Source: Numida meleagris
Lineage: Eukaryota; Chordata; Aves; Galliformes; Numididae
Length of the DNA: 64,000 nt
Direction: 5' to 3'
Assembly (NCBI RefSeq): GCF_002078875.1
Contig: NC_034412.1
Coordinates: forward strand, 82,787,575-82,851,574
Part shown: in pieces, positions 1-12,479 of the stretch
How positions within the stretch are numbered: the first letter of the stretch is position 1
How the letters are laid out: the number at the start of each line of letters is the position of its first letter
Notes under the pieces: model-generated
Seen by the model: the letters and a program-made list of their open reading frames with translations, nothing else
Told to the model about the DNA's origin: nothing
Databases searched by the model: none
Position numbers and translations under genes: made by a program

Positions 1-524
1 CAAATGCCATATGCATCATTCCTAACTATATTTTATCAAGATATTTTCAGGTTAATCCATTTCCCATTTTTTAGTGTATTGTGCAACTGTGTGCATATTA
101 AAATGTACAAAATATTAATGAAATTGGAGAGGTATAAGATAGGGATGGATAAACCCATCCTTCAGAGGTTGCCTTTAGCTCTGATGTCTCTGGCCAGTAG
201 TGCCGCAGGCACGTTAATTACATCCCTGGTTTAAACCTGTTTTTCAAACCTTGCTACGCTTGATCAGCATTATACCACTAATCTATAGCTTTTAGCTGCC
301 CCTTTCGTACTCTGCACCATAGGACTGCTTTGGTGGAGTGGAACAAGATGAAGAAGAGAATAACTTCTTCAAAGAGCAAAAAACTGCAACAGAGCATTCA
401 GCTTCCAGAAAGCTTCCCAATCTTTCTTAATTATAACCTTTTATTTTGCATTGCATCTGGGTGCCACTTGCTGCTACTTCCTTCTTACTTACTTAATGCT
501 TTAAAAAAAACATGTGTAATGCAA
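1..524. other. Intronic sequence, nothing recognised
   Basis: Ordinary AT-rich sequence presumed to belong to the upstream LDB2 intron. Short open frames of 76 and 68 codons show no recognisable domain. The mariner element starts at its right edge. Confidence 0.55.
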
Positions 525-1545
525 GGGCTGCTCTGAAAGTAATGCCTCCTGTTTTATTATGTTAGCCCATGATGTCAGAGGCTGATGTTTATGGTAGGAG
601 AGTAGAACCACACACAGCTGCCACACCATGAAATGAAGAACATCTTGATCAGCTCATTCACACAAATTGGCTGATTATGATGAGAGAACTATGTACAGAG
701 CTGAATGTCAGCTTCATTGCACTGGAAGTTATGATGGCAACATCGAAATACTGCAGAGTTTGTGCCAGGTGGGTCCCATGAATGCTCACACAAGAACAGA
801 AAGAACACTGTATGAAAGTTTGTCAAGACCTATGGAACCAATGTGAAGCTGAAGGTGACAGTTTCCTGGATCGCATCATTGCTAGTGATGAGACGTGGTG
901 TCACCACTACAAGCCAGAGTCAAAACAGTAGTGGAATGGCAATATGTGAATTCCCATTGAAGGTAAAGCTCAGGATGCAGCCCTCAATGGGTAAAGTGAC
1001 ATGCACTGTCTTTTGGGATAGGAAAGGGGTGACTCTTCTGGATTTCCTGGAACACAGGCAAACCTTCAACTCTGATCACTACATTGTGATACTGACTAAG
1101 CAAAAAGCTTGAACATACTGAATCAGGCCAGAGAAGATGGCATTGGTTCTCCTGGCAACACGATAATGCCAAGCCCCATACCAGTTTGCAGACCCTGGAG
1201 CTCATTGCCAGTCTTGGCTGTACTGTCCTACCACACCCATCCATAGTCTGGATTCAGCACCTTCTGACTTTCATCTTTTTGAGCCAATGAAAGATGGACA
1301 GTGTGGATGACATTTTCCAAGCAACATAGCAGCTGTGAAACAGTGGGTCACATCCGCTGCTGCAGATTTTTAATAGTGTGGCATGCAGGGTCTTCTTCAT
1401 CACTGGCAAGAATGCAGAGCTAGTGGTGGTGACTATGTTGAAAAATAGTGTTTTGCAGCTAAGAATTAGCTTCATCAAATAGTGTTGTGTTCCTTATTGT
1501 ATTTTCCATTGAAATAAATAGGAGACATTACTTTCGGAGTGGCCT
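525..1545 (+). mobile_element. Degenerate mariner/Tc1 DNA transposon, Galluhop-like
   Basis: The left end reads GGCTGCTCTGAAAGTAATGC, and the reverse complement of the right end reads GGCCACTCCGAAAGTAATGT, giving clear terminal inverted repeats followed by TA. Inside lie pieces of a mariner transposase in the + direction: an RELCTELNVSF-type segment (about 680-712), a QEQKE...QDLWNQCEAEGDSFLDRI segment, DETW with the first catalytic Asp at 887-889, GKVTCTVFWDRKG (about 990-1030), QHDNAKPH with the second Asp at 1162-1164, and APSDFHLF with the third Asp at 1266-1268. The three Asp codons lie in three different frames, and a TAG at 929-931 closes the first frame, so the copy is dead. About 1.02 kb remains, and the N-terminal DNA-binding part is missing, which suggests an internal deletion near 600-640. 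The Galluhop name is from memory of the TIR; the mariner assignment is firm. Confidence 0.88.
649..1450 (+). pseudogene. Broken mariner transposase remnant
   Basis: Transposase homology runs from about 649 to 1450 but switches frame at least three times: frame of 887 for DETW, frame of 843 for the GKVTCTVFWDRKG block, frame of 1162 for HDNAKPH, then back to the frame of 1266 for APSDFHLF. It has in-frame stops and lacks the helix-turn-helix N terminus. The C-terminal region (KQWVTS-, then GDYVEK-like) can still be followed to about 1450. An open stretch of 89 codons from 843 is only a fragment of this relic. Confidence 0.82.
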
Positions 1546-2786
1546 ATGTATTATTGTAGGACACCGCACACAACTACAAAAAAAACAGTAGAAATGTCAG
1601 GGAAAAGTCTTATATAATTCTGTCAAGTAATTTATGAGAACTCTTTTCTTTTTTTTTCCCCACAGTTTTTTGCATGGTTGAGTGCTGCATCATAGAAGCA
1701 GGGTACCCATCTCACCTGTAGTGCCTTTTCTACCATTTGACCTAGTCCTTTCCCTGCTTCTCTCACAGGATACACAACACTGCCTGCAGTGGGTGCCTAC
1801 ATTGCTTATTTGTAAAATTTGGAAGTCTAAAGAGCTGCTGAAAGTGATATTCAGATGAAGCTAAATTGCTGCTAAATATTGAATTGAGCAGTTCATGATG
1901 AAGTCCCATGTGGTATTTTATTATTAATCACATCAGGAGGTTGTAAAGAACAATACCGATAATTAGTCAGCCTTCTAACCTCACAAAACAGAGCGTATTT
2001 GTTATGCTACTCCTTATAGTGTGTTTTGTTAAGAACATCCTGTTGTCCTCATCATATTTTATGACATACGATGTATGGAGTCTGGATCTTAATAGAAGTA
2101 TTGCATGAATGAATTAATACAATTTGACTGAACAGGTACCATGAAGTTTATAGCAATTAAAAATATTGAGGTCTAAACCAGTATTCAGTAGGTTAGCGTG
2201 TGTAATATGAAGGGTAAATTTTTGTTTCAGAAATGAGATCTCAGATTAGTGGGTGATGCAAAGATTTAGCAACTTAGCTGCACTTTTGCTTATGTGGATA
2301 CCCTAGATATAAGATAACCGGGCTGCATGTTATATTCATATCTACTGCTTCTAAGACAGATGACCTGAATGTAGCAAAAAGATATTTCTAAAATATAATG
2401 GTAAGAATTCTGAGGATAAGAAGTGAAACCATTAGCAATGAGGCAAAGAGTCCCTGTGCAAAAGAGCTGTTAAGATCTGCTGAAGTAAATGGGATTTAGA
2501 TGTATACATAATGTTAAACACGTATTATTAATAATGATCAGAAAGTTTATCAGAAAGGATCAGGAAGTTATTAAGTTGAATCAAGAGAACATGTGTGAAT
2601 ATGTTCCCCTTGACCTGTCACAGCTTCAGTACACGGTATATTGCAATTGCATAATTTTCCCAAAACTTACTGGGAATAAAAGATCCAGGGGATTTCAGTA
2701 ATGGAGACTGGCTCAAATTCTCAAAGCTTAATTTTACCATCTTTTTTCAAACTTCTGAGGAGAGAGAGGTTTTTGTTCTCATTATG

Positions 2787-2812
2787 GTTTTTGTTTGTTT
2801 GTTTGCTTGTTT
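2787..2812. repeat. GTTT-type simple repeat
   Basis: Short imperfect run of GTTT units (TTTTTGTTTGTTTGTTTGCTTG). Common intronic low-complexity sequence. Confidence 0.8.
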
Positions 2813-4894
2813 CCTGAGAACATTTTTTTCCACGTCTGAGATGCTGAGCTATACTAGTGAGTCTCTTAGGTGTCTGATAGGCCTTCAAAAGCATTGTGAA
2901 CTATAGTTATTACTTCGCATAAGATGCAAAGATAATGGAATTAGTTGATAAAGCTCTGTATATGCATGTTGCGTTTCCCTAGTTCTACACAAGTATAAAT
3001 GGAAATTTTGCTTATTGTTTAACTAATAATTAACCTGCTTTATTAGTTCTGGGTATTGATTTTACATCAGTAGTAAATTCACTCAATCTTTTTACAACTA
3101 TTTTTCTTTTTTTTTTTTTGTTAGTAGGTAATAAAATTACTAGTCATGGCAGAGCCTTTCAGCTTCCAGAAATGAGCACACACCAGTACAAACATAATGA
3201 GAATTCTTTTCCCCCCACATTCTTCGCAGACATCGAAAGAGAGTCTGATCTGCATACCCACATGTATCTAATGGTTGAATTCTGTACTAGTTGAAAATAA
3301 GAAACTTCAGACAGCACAGTCAGGTGTCTGAATGTGGAGTAAGATGCCCACTGAAAGGTCCCAAAGAGGAATCATCCAGGAGGATGGTGCAGCCCCCATT
3401 AACTGCCCTGTGACTTAAATTGAGTTAGAGATGTGTAAAGACGCATGAAAGCACTGTAGGGTAAAGGACATGGATGTGAACCTATGCAAGCTCCAACTGA
3501 AGTTAGTAAGTCAGAGAGTTGACATTTTCTTCTGTGAGTGAGCATTGTTCCTGGGCTGGGGGGGCAGGAAATGGTAAAGAAAAGCGCGCTTGGAGCAGTG
3601 CTGGTTAGGAATGATGTCCCGCTGCTCATTTAGATCATTAACTGTTTGTCAATACAACAATTAGTGGGCTAAAGATTCCATTGACCACATGACAAGAATC
3701 AATATACACAGTGCTTGTTAGTTATTTACCACAGAGTTTATTAAAGCCTATGGATTCACCATAAATCCTTTAAAGCTATCCTGCTATGATCCTTGCCACA
3801 ACATGCATTGACACATCAATAAATCCTTTTGACAAGGGCGATATGTGAAAATCAATACCAGTTTATCAGCTATTTCCATGTAGTCTTTTCTACAAAGGTT
3901 TAAAGATCTTTTCCCAAAGCTGTGTAACTGACAAGGTGTAGGGACAGATCTTGTACCCAGTGGTGACCTTGATTAATGCTGGTCACTGAAGGAATTTTAT
4001 AAATCCCATACACAGGACATAAAACTGTTGTGATGAGGTTCACGGATTGGAAAGTGCTTTTCAAAGCTTCTTCTAAAACTATTTTTGTTGTAAAAGTGAT
4101 TGAGTTTTCTGTATGCACGCAGAATGAATTTGGCTTTTTCTCTTGAAGATTCTTCTGCTGATAAAATTTTTTCCAAGTGTCTCCTTTTCACTAAGCCATT
4201 TTCTATATGTGAAGGCCATCAGCAAAGGCTGCGCTGTGTACTTATTCTGCTGTACAAACCCTGCTGAATTATAAAAATAGATTTAAAATGTATATGAGTA
4301 ATGTAAAAGCATACAGTCTAGGCAGAGTAGACTTTTTCAGCTGTTTCTTCTTTAGCACTTGAGGAACTTTGAGCTAATCCATCTGATTTCAGGTGTCAAG
4401 CAATCTTTTAAAAGAGAGGCTCCATAGTGGTAAGCTTTCCTGTGTAAGTAGCAGATTATTAGGTGTGTGCAGTGCTTGTCTCTATGCACCTTTTTCTCCA
4501 AAGTTGTTCAATAGTTTTATCCTGGAGATATGTACATGAATTGTTTTGCTACCAAGTTCTAATTGTCCCGGAGAATGTACTGACATTGGACTACTGGAAA
4601 AAAGAAATCTCCCTAAAATACAGACAAGTATCTGCGGGAAAGCTTAAACAGAAAGGTGCCTACCTTAATAACATTGTAATTCTTTTTGAAACGTTCTTTT
4701 CCCTCCATTTCTTGCACAAGGAATGAACAGTTTGTATTATGAAGTAGGAAAAGTATTTAATTAGTTCTGTATCTTGCATTCAGGGGCATATAAGTCACGC
4801 AGCGGCTTAAAAAGCATCTCAAACCCCACAGAGAGGAAAGGATAAGGAAGCCTATTACATGGCTCTTTGGGAGTACCTCTGCCAAAGTCAGCTT

Positions 4895-4975
4895 TGATAG
4901 AAGCAAATCCAACTCCCACTTCAGTCAACGGGAGCTGGCGTTGCTAATGGTAGGGTTCAATTCTGCCCCGTCGTA
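4895..4975. repeat. Possible ancient CR1-type 3' tail fragment
   Basis: The stretch has AACTCCCACTTCAGTCAACG, then GGGAGCTGG, then GGGTTCAATTCTGCCCC. It resembles, from memory, the old amniote repeat with AACTCCCATTGAAGTCAATG and GGGTTCAATTCTGCCCC blocks. The match is short and diverged, so this is tentative. Confidence 0.35.
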
Positions 4976-7784
4976 TAATTTTTCCTGTGAAAGCTGCATG
5001 TATTGTGCGTTACAACTCAGCGCAAATGTTTCCTGAAAAGTGCTCTGCAGAGATGCTGGCCCTAAAGAAAGGAGTGATAATGCTTTGGCATACCTTGGGT
5101 TGGTTTTAAATGAACTGATGCAAAAGAGCTGTAATGCTCGTGATGGGAGATTCTGCTCTATCAGTCTCCACACCCCATGCTATACCGCATTTTCTATAAA
5201 AATCTTACCTAAAGCCTCTGCTCAAAAATCTCCATTATTCTGCTATGCATATCATATAATCTTATACATTGCATTATCTGCCTTTTTTTCCCCCTTTATT
5301 TCCCTGACCTCCTCTTTATTTTTCCTTTATGTTGTGCCCTCTGATGAATCTCTAAGTACTGATCAATGTCCTATATTAAATGGCAGTATAATACAGGGAA
5401 AGCAGTGCATTGTTTAACTGCCTTGTTTACTGTGATAAAGCCACTTGAATGGCATCCCCCTACTGATTTAAATACACAACCTACACTTAAAACTTACTGC
5501 AGAATTTTTCACTTTTTATGAAGGGTTTGTTAAAACCTTCTCTCCTTCTCTCTGTTTTTCAGAGAGGAAAAGTGCTTTTTAATTCAGGGCTGCTCTTTCT
5601 CATTAGAGTAGTCAGGATTTCTCAGCACACAGCCAGGATGGGCTTCTGGTATGTGCTGTAGGGACTGCAAGCTGGAAAGGGAGCAAAGAATGAAGAAATG
5701 GGTGGAATAAAATCCACATAAACAACCGAAGAACAATGATCCCTGAATGAAAAACAAGGTAGAGTAGCCTCAGGCAACAGATAACCCGAGCTGGAGCTGA
5801 CCTTGGCAGCGTGACAGGGTCTTTACATAAGGACAGAATCCTCCAGCAATTTCATCAAGTTTGCCTCAGTGTAAACCTTGCACGTATTGTTATTTTACAT
5901 CTTCTTTTCTTTATTCCTGCTCAAGTGTATTTATTCCTCAAGTGTGTTTATTACAGCTAATGCAAGGAACTTGCTAAGTATGCTTGAGCTCTCACAAGTC
6001 TCTCAAACTCTGGAGTACTGATGAAATTCAGGATTGTTTTTGTTGTTGTTGTTTCAAAACTCTTGAGCCAGGGAAAATTAGCTACAAGTTCTGCACTAGC
6101 GGGGTTGAATTTTGGGCACGGGAGCGGTCTTGCTTTTCATTTTGGCATAGGCACGGAGTATATCTTTCACCCTTTCTGCTGTGAAAGTGCAGTGAAACTA
6201 ACAGCAGAGGGTGGAAAGGCAGCCATCTCAAGCGCGTCAGTTGGCAGCAGCAAGACCTTAAGCATGAACAGATTTGTTGAGGCAGCTTTCCCAGCCTATT
6301 CAGTAAAGGCAACCAATTCTGAGTCCTGTGTACTGGGAGCTGATGGAGTCTATTAAATATCCTCACATGAAACATGCTGGGGCCAGTGTAAGGGAAAGAA
6401 AGGAGTATTCATTCAGAGACCCATGATCAAAACTGTCAGCAGCTGTATCACAGCAAGGCTACTTGTTTGACCATTCATTTGCGAAGGGTGCATATTACTT
6501 TAAAATAGTTGAGGCTGCATGAGATTTTTATATTACAATAACTTTGCTGTTTCTTTGCTTATAAGAAATGATCATGCTGCTTCATCCATGGCTGGTAAGT
6601 AGAGATGAAATTCTGCCCAGCTGAGAGACAAAGATTGCTTGGTGGTGGCTTTTTACAGAATACCAGGTACTCTACGCACCTGTGCACTTGTTGCATGAGA
6701 AGGACTTTTAAAAGTGACATTATATCAGCCAAGCCAAATGCTCATGAACTAAGCAGTAGAGGATAAAAACATGTTACTGCAGTAGAATATCGTTTGATGT
6801 TTTAGCAGTTTTAAATGTTAATATCACTGGAGGGAGTGAGTTGTAAATTAATTGTTGGCTGTAGAAGGAGCGTTTCTAGTATTTGAAGCATATTGCGTAC
6901 ATCATTATTTAATACAGATAAACGAATTTCCAATATGTTTGTTTCTAAAAGAATGAATCCTATAGCTTTAAAAAGCAAGCTGGTGAAAATACTATTAATT
7001 TGCAATGTTGCTGAAAATAAAGAGGTCTTTTGGTTGCATCGTTAGAAAGACTGTTGTCATATGGCTAGATTCATAAATCATTGCATGGAGTGCTGTTTGC
7101 TGTTTTCAAAAGCAGAGAGATATTGTCAGTCTTCTGCTGATTGTGCCCATCTTGATCAGATGTGTTCCAGATTCTGCAGCACAGGAGGTGCAGTGGCAGA
7201 AATCTGTGTGAAAAAAACCCTCTAGGAAATACTGCTGCGTGAATTCAGGCAGAAAACCACGAGGTCCCTTTAGAAAATGATTGTCCCTATCGCTGACAAT
7301 TCAGGTTAGAAGTTTGAACAAACAAATAAATAGCAAAGAGCAAGAGAGAGGATTTCAGAGGCAGCATTTGTTCGGTAGCGAGGAATATAGTTTTATTCCT
7401 GCCCTCCAATCTGACCTACTTTCTTTGCTTTAGTTGTTTCCCTCTTTTGCATGAACAATGATCTCGCATGTGTGTTAAATAAGTAGCAGAGTTATGGCAA
7501 GAAGAGGTTATATTTCAGTAGAAAGACTTGAGAGAGTCTGTAAATCCACTAATAAACATATCTGAAGTTTGAAGTCTGACAAAGCTGGATGGATATTTAA
7601 CTGGTTTAATGTAAAGGTGTAAAAGCACACCAGTCAGTGACATGGGAGGCAACTTGAGTATTTTGTTTTCAGCAGAACTTCAGTTGTTGCAAAACAAAAG
7701 CAAACCACCATTTTTCAATTTGTGCTGGGCACAGTGGGAAGAAGGAATATTTTGCTTCTTTCCAAGTATATGAAGGTAGAGTGC

Positions 7785-7814
7785 CAAAAAACAAAAAACA
7801 AACAAACAAAAAAA
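7785..7814. repeat. CAAA/poly-A low-complexity tract
   Basis: A-rich run with repeated ACAAA units. No retroposon body is recognised next to it. Confidence 0.75.
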
Positions 7815-9574
7815 CCCTTTTTCCTCTAGAAGTAATATTTCCTCAGCTTCTAGAATTGTAAAAAGAACAGACATGAAAAAAAAGAAACCGACAAAAATCT
7901 TGATGGAGTCTAGGCTCCGTACGCATTCTGCCCATCACCATGTGTTTGACAAATTCCCAGCATCCTGACATCCCTGAGACAGAGCAGGTAGGTTGGAGAG
8001 CAGAAGGACTGGCTTTTAAAACAAGATCTGAAGTCCTTGCAGGCATCTAAAGGACATTGGGAGATGCCATTCAGCAGTGTTAGTAAAGCTGTATCCTTGT
8101 GTTTAAGCTGCTCGGACACTGGTGCAGAGGGACACCCGTCAATCACTCCTAAACTCTTCCCTGCCCTTTCTGGGAGAAACTGATGTCATGATTCATCCTT
8201 GCATGAGGCAGTGCTTGTGTTTCCCTGCTGTTTTATGCCTCGACGCAGGAGGAAGTTCTTTGTTTTCTCCCCCTCGTGCTCTCTCCTTGCAGTCCCATGC
8301 AGGGCTCAATGGAGTCTGGCCCTTAGTGGAGATTTGGAAACCATTTTCTTGCTCTTGTACAGCTTTCAAGGCTTGCCAGCAATACTGTGGGACGCCTGGA
8401 AAAAATTAAAGCGTTGCTCTATCCTGAAACTTGTCTCTGCAAAAATGCTATTCTGGGCTCCCATGTTTATTGTTTCTCCATAATACTCTGTATCAAATTG
8501 GGTGAGTTTGAAAAGTGGGGACCAAAAAAAAAAAGAATATAAAAGGAAAAAGAAGAGGCAGAACCCATAATTACCTGTCCAGCAGCCTCCATCAGTGAGC
8601 AGCGTGCCTTGATAACTGAGCTACAAAAGGCTTCAGCATATCCTTTGATAGCTACTTTGACCACAACACTAAATAAAAATACCACTGTTAAACACTGGTA
8701 GTATGCAGTGCTGGTATAAGGAGTCAAAAACAGCCGAGAAGGTCTCTACTGTACTTGAGTTTAAATCTTTTTCAGCTGAAAAACCTGAAGCTACTTGACA
8801 GCGCATTCACAGAGCAAGTCTATTTGTAAAGGTCAGTATATTGACTGGTTCACAGAGGAAAGCTGAGGTCTGTGAAGTGTGGGGCGAGGGGAGCGATGGC
8901 TCGAGCGAGGCAGTGCTTTCTTCAACTGTATTTCAGCATAAATGTCCAGCCTGCAGTAACTTCTGTGCAAACTGCAGAGCAGCTCTCCACTGAGCCCCCT
9001 CATGGCAGCCCATGTCACCTCCATGCTTAGTTCATTTGTTGTGAGCCCCTGGAGATTTCAGTATTTTCTCTCTTTAAAATTCAGTGAAGTTCATCACTAA
9101 CTTTCCTTTAGAAGCTCTGTATGTACTCAGAGAAAAAGCACATGGCACATAGTTTGGCTTTGCGTTTTGACGTGAGGCAGAGAAGTTGTGCCCTGCTGAA
9201 GGAGTCCCTGTGCAATTAATGCAGAAAGGTATATCCCAGCTCCTGATGTGACAGATGCGTGCAAGAATTCTTCATTAAGCTCAGCAGATTCATTAATGTC
9301 AGACCTTGCAAAGTGTTGAGGAGCCTTTGAATCTCTGGAAAAATGTTCTGATTCTGTTTACAGGCAGAAGTCAAACAAGTGAGCTTAATCACCTCTCCTT
9401 GATCTGTGAAAAAAAAAAAAACTGACCTACAGAGCAGTGGAGATCTTTGAGCTACTTCCCAGGGAGCTGAGTTACATAGCTTGGGAGTGTACTTATCTCC
9501 TTAAATATAATTCATAAAAGAGATCAAATTCAATGCACTTAATATTTGTTTTGAGCGTGGAAAAGTCAGGAAAC

Positions 9575-9775
9575 TCTGAAGTCACAGTGGTAAGGCACTG
9601 GAACAGGCTACCCAGTGATGTGGTTAATGCCCCGTCCCTGGAGACTTCCAAGGCGAGGCTGGATAAGACCCTGGGCAACCTGATCTAGCTGTGGTGTCCC
9701 TGTTCACTGCAGGGGAGTTGGACTAGGTGGCCTTCAGAGGTCCCTTCCAACTCTAAGGACTCTGTGATTCTGTGT
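9575..9775 (+). mobile_element. CR1 LINE 3' fragment (5'-truncated)
   Basis: Contains GGCACTGGAACAGGCTACCC, CCTGGGCAACCTGATCTAGC, GAGTTGGACTAGGTGGCC and CCCTTCCAACTCTAAGGACT, ending in TCTGTGATTCTGTG. This is the typical 3' end and tail of a chicken CR1 retroposon in sense orientation. Only about 200 bp remain and no reverse transcriptase is present. The antisense open frame at 9493-9678 is a by-product; its MPR-LSSL-VSRD pattern recurs at 62175 because both are CR1. Confidence 0.93.
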
Positions 9776-11539
9776 TCTTTTATTCTTCTGATTGCTCCTA
9801 TACAGCATGTCATGGCAGGCTTCTGGGACAGGACATTTTGTGTGAGGTTCCGAGGACCTGGCCTCCTGTTTTGGCCTTGGAGACATGGCAGAGGCTGAGC
9901 TGTGGGCATGGCGTATGTCTGGCAGCCCTGCTGCAGCCCTGAAGCTGGAGCATGCTGTGAGGATGAGGTGTGGCTTTGCTCCATGCAGCGAGGAGCCCAC
10001 TGCCCCAAACCTCACTCAGTCTGAGCTGTGAGCCCCTTTGCCTGTCCTGCTGTTAGCAAGGTGCCATTGAAATGCGTCTGCTTTCCCATTTTCGAATGAT
10101 ATATGCCATTGAATTTATGGAAACTTGAAAATGAAGAAAATTACAGGGCATTATTTGTTACAGTCATTGCCAGTGCTGATATGCTCATTACTTCTAGTTT
10201 TAAAAGTCCTCTTGGCCCATGACAAAAGGATTTTTTCAATTTGATGACATATTTCGAAATAAAATAATGCACTCTTAAAATAATGTGCAGTGAGATGACT
10301 GCCTAAGTCTATCACAGCAAGCTGTGCTTTCATTGTATCAGAAGCATCAGTAATCACGTTTTGCACTGTGTTTTGTACTCCTTGGTGGTGTAGTAGAAGA
10401 GGTTTTATTAAGATTGCCTGACATTCTACGTCATAACTCACTGTTTGCAGTTGCTGATAACTTTGCCAGACTTTAACCATTTGGCATCTTTGTGAGTTGA
10501 AGCTTTCCATTCTGGGCTTCTCTTTAGTTAAATCTGTTTTGGAAAATTTCAGCAAAAACGATTCAAACATTTCCAGGCACTAGACAAGGGGAAAATATAT
10601 TTGCTTTGACCACGCTGAAAAGCTCTGGCAAACCTTGCTCTGAATAGTTGTAGCTTCCCCTCCCTCCCTTTGTCCCCATCCTATTGTTTTGGAATAAGGA
10701 TCTGAAATTCGGTAGGGGAGTAACCTCTGTCTTTTAACATTTTTATGAAAGGCATTACACTGGACAAAGTTATAAACCTTTGAGAAAGTTAAAGAAGGCA
10801 GGTGGGAGAGTGGAGTTAGTTGAGAAAAGAAATAGTGCTATCTATGTTTGGTGCCACTAGGAAGCAGAAGGGAAAGGGATATGAAGAGAGAAATAGTTGA
10901 TGGGGAATTAGACACTGGTATTAAACTGGAAAACAAAGGCAGTTACAGGATTTGGTATTTCCTACACAGAAGATTGGGACTTGGAGTCTTCATTTGCAGA
11001 AGAAAGGATCTGGGGAGGGAGATGTCTGCTGTCTTGTCACCAGCAACAGATGCTTTGGGAAAAGACAAATGGGACAAACGAGGTAAAAACGAATCGCTTT
11101 TTACTGATGCATCAGCTCATCCCAAGGTGGAGGTTGCACCTGCAGCACTGTGTTTAGGCACTACCAATGCACTCTGCCTCCACTGAGATATGTTTTAAAA
11201 TTTGTTTATGCTTGTGACTTCTACAAAGTTTGGCAGCAATGAGTTCTGCAGTTTGTGCATTGAATGAAAAATTACTTCTTACTGAGTTTAAAACTGAGTG
11301 CAAATTTATTGTGTTCTCAGATTTTTTTTACTTTCTTTTTTATCATTTATTTATTCCAATGATGATTATTATACTGAAAAAGCATTCACAATCACAGACA
11401 AGGAAGTCCAGAACTTTTATGACTTATAAACCTCAGTTGTACCCATCTCCAGTTGCCTCTTTTCCAAGCTGAAAGCATGCGGTTGGCCTTTTTATAACTG
11501 CATATCATTAAGCCAGTATTTCCATGGAATTATCCGTAA
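9776..11539. other. Intronic sequence, nothing recognised
   Basis: Moderately GC-rich near 9800-10030, then AT-rich. Open frames of 107, 139 and 112 codons (9685-10008 -, 10151-10570 -, 10848-11186 +) have no recognisable motif and overlap frames on other strands. I see no evidence that they are genes. Confidence 0.5.
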
Positions 11540-12010
11540 TGGTTCCGAGATTTTTGTGCCGAGTGATAATAGCCAGGGTCCGTTGTGGTTTAGATCTAAT
11601 TAGGATTGTTTTCCCTCATATGCATTACTTTGCATTCATCAATACCCTCTGCTGTTTTATTGTTTCATATTTCAAGGCTCTCACAACTCCTTGCATTAAT
11701 ATTGACTATCCAGAGTGGCTCTCCATGCCTGGCAAAATTTTTACATTATTATCCATCTTCTCTTCAAAGTCCTGCAAGAATATGCATATCATCTCAGATC
11801 TTTGGGAGATCATTTGGTAGATTTTCTCTTTTGTGAAAGCTGGCCAGTTATTTCTACCCTTTGTTTGCGATCTTTTAATGATTTATTAATCAAGTCTTTG
11901 GTTTTTCTTTATTAAAACTTAACAGCCTTTCATAAAGAACTTCAACATTTCCAGTTAGAAACTGGAGTTGTAATAATTCAATTGGTTTATGAAACTTCGG
12001 TGGGCACCTT
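11540..12010 (-). mobile_element. Ancient CR1-like LINE remnant
   Basis: On the + strand it reads as the reverse complement of an old amniote CR1-like element: ATGCATTACTTTGCATTCAT near 11620 (consensus, from memory, GTGCATTACTTTGCATTTAT), then CAGTTATTTCTACCCTTTG and ATCTTTTAATGATTT near 11848-11890 (consensus CATTTATTCCTACCCTTTG, TCTTTTAACCAGTT). Strongly diverged and without an ORF. It is clearly older than the CR1 copies with intact tails in this window. Confidence 0.68.
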
Positions 12011-12441
12011 TTAGCTTCTAATAAATTCTTCAGTGAATTATCACACAGCATCTTGTGATTCCTGCTTTCTTCAGTGCCTGGCATGACCCTGTATTAGGAA
12101 CAAGTGAGGGTAAGAGTGGAAGAGACTGTTGTCTGGAGAACTCAATAATCTTATTGCAAATAAAATTGAGAAAAAATGTCCCCCAGTTAAGATGGTTAAA
12201 CACTAAGCTGAACAACTGGTTCCACTCCTAACTTTAAGGTATTTGCACTTGCTGATACCACACAGGTTTGCATAGTGGCCAAGACCTTTGCTGGGTTGTT
12301 TACTACCAACTACAATAATTTTATGAAATTCAAGTATTGAATGTTGTGTCATTCTCTAAGAAGTTCCAAGTGAAAGTAGACACACAGGTAAATGGACAGA
12401 TAAATCTATGCATGTAAGATCCTTCTTCTAATTCAGAATTG

Positions 12442-12442
<1 letters not shown>

Positions 12443-12479
<37 letters not shown>
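12443..12479. repeat. (ATT)n microsatellite
   Basis: About 12 uninterrupted ATT units after GC and before AGAAAATTGC. Likely length-polymorphic. Confidence 0.96.

Larger units (their letters stand above)
1546..9574. other. Intronic sequence with minor simple repeats
   Basis: No gene recognised. It holds a GTTT run (2787-2812), a T tract near 3107, a candidate conserved-looking stretch (3640-3880), a possible ancient repeat tail (4895-4975), a GTT run (6034-6055) and a CAAA-rich tract (7785-7814). Open frames here, up to 125 codons at 5040-5417, have no recognisable domain and biased low-complexity composition. Confidence 0.5.

Noticed and set aside
843..1112. 89-codon open frame as a small gene
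   Set aside because: Its second half is a mariner transposase block and its first half is an out-of-frame reading of the same relic.
5040..5417. 125-codon open frame as a possible membrane protein
   Set aside because: The hydrophobic part comes from a T-rich run; there is no domain and no other support, and short frames overlap on the other strand.
9493..9678. Open frame on the - strand similar in protein words to the one at 62175-62471
   Set aside because: Both are antisense readings of CR1 3' ends, so the similarity comes from the repeat and not from a gene family.
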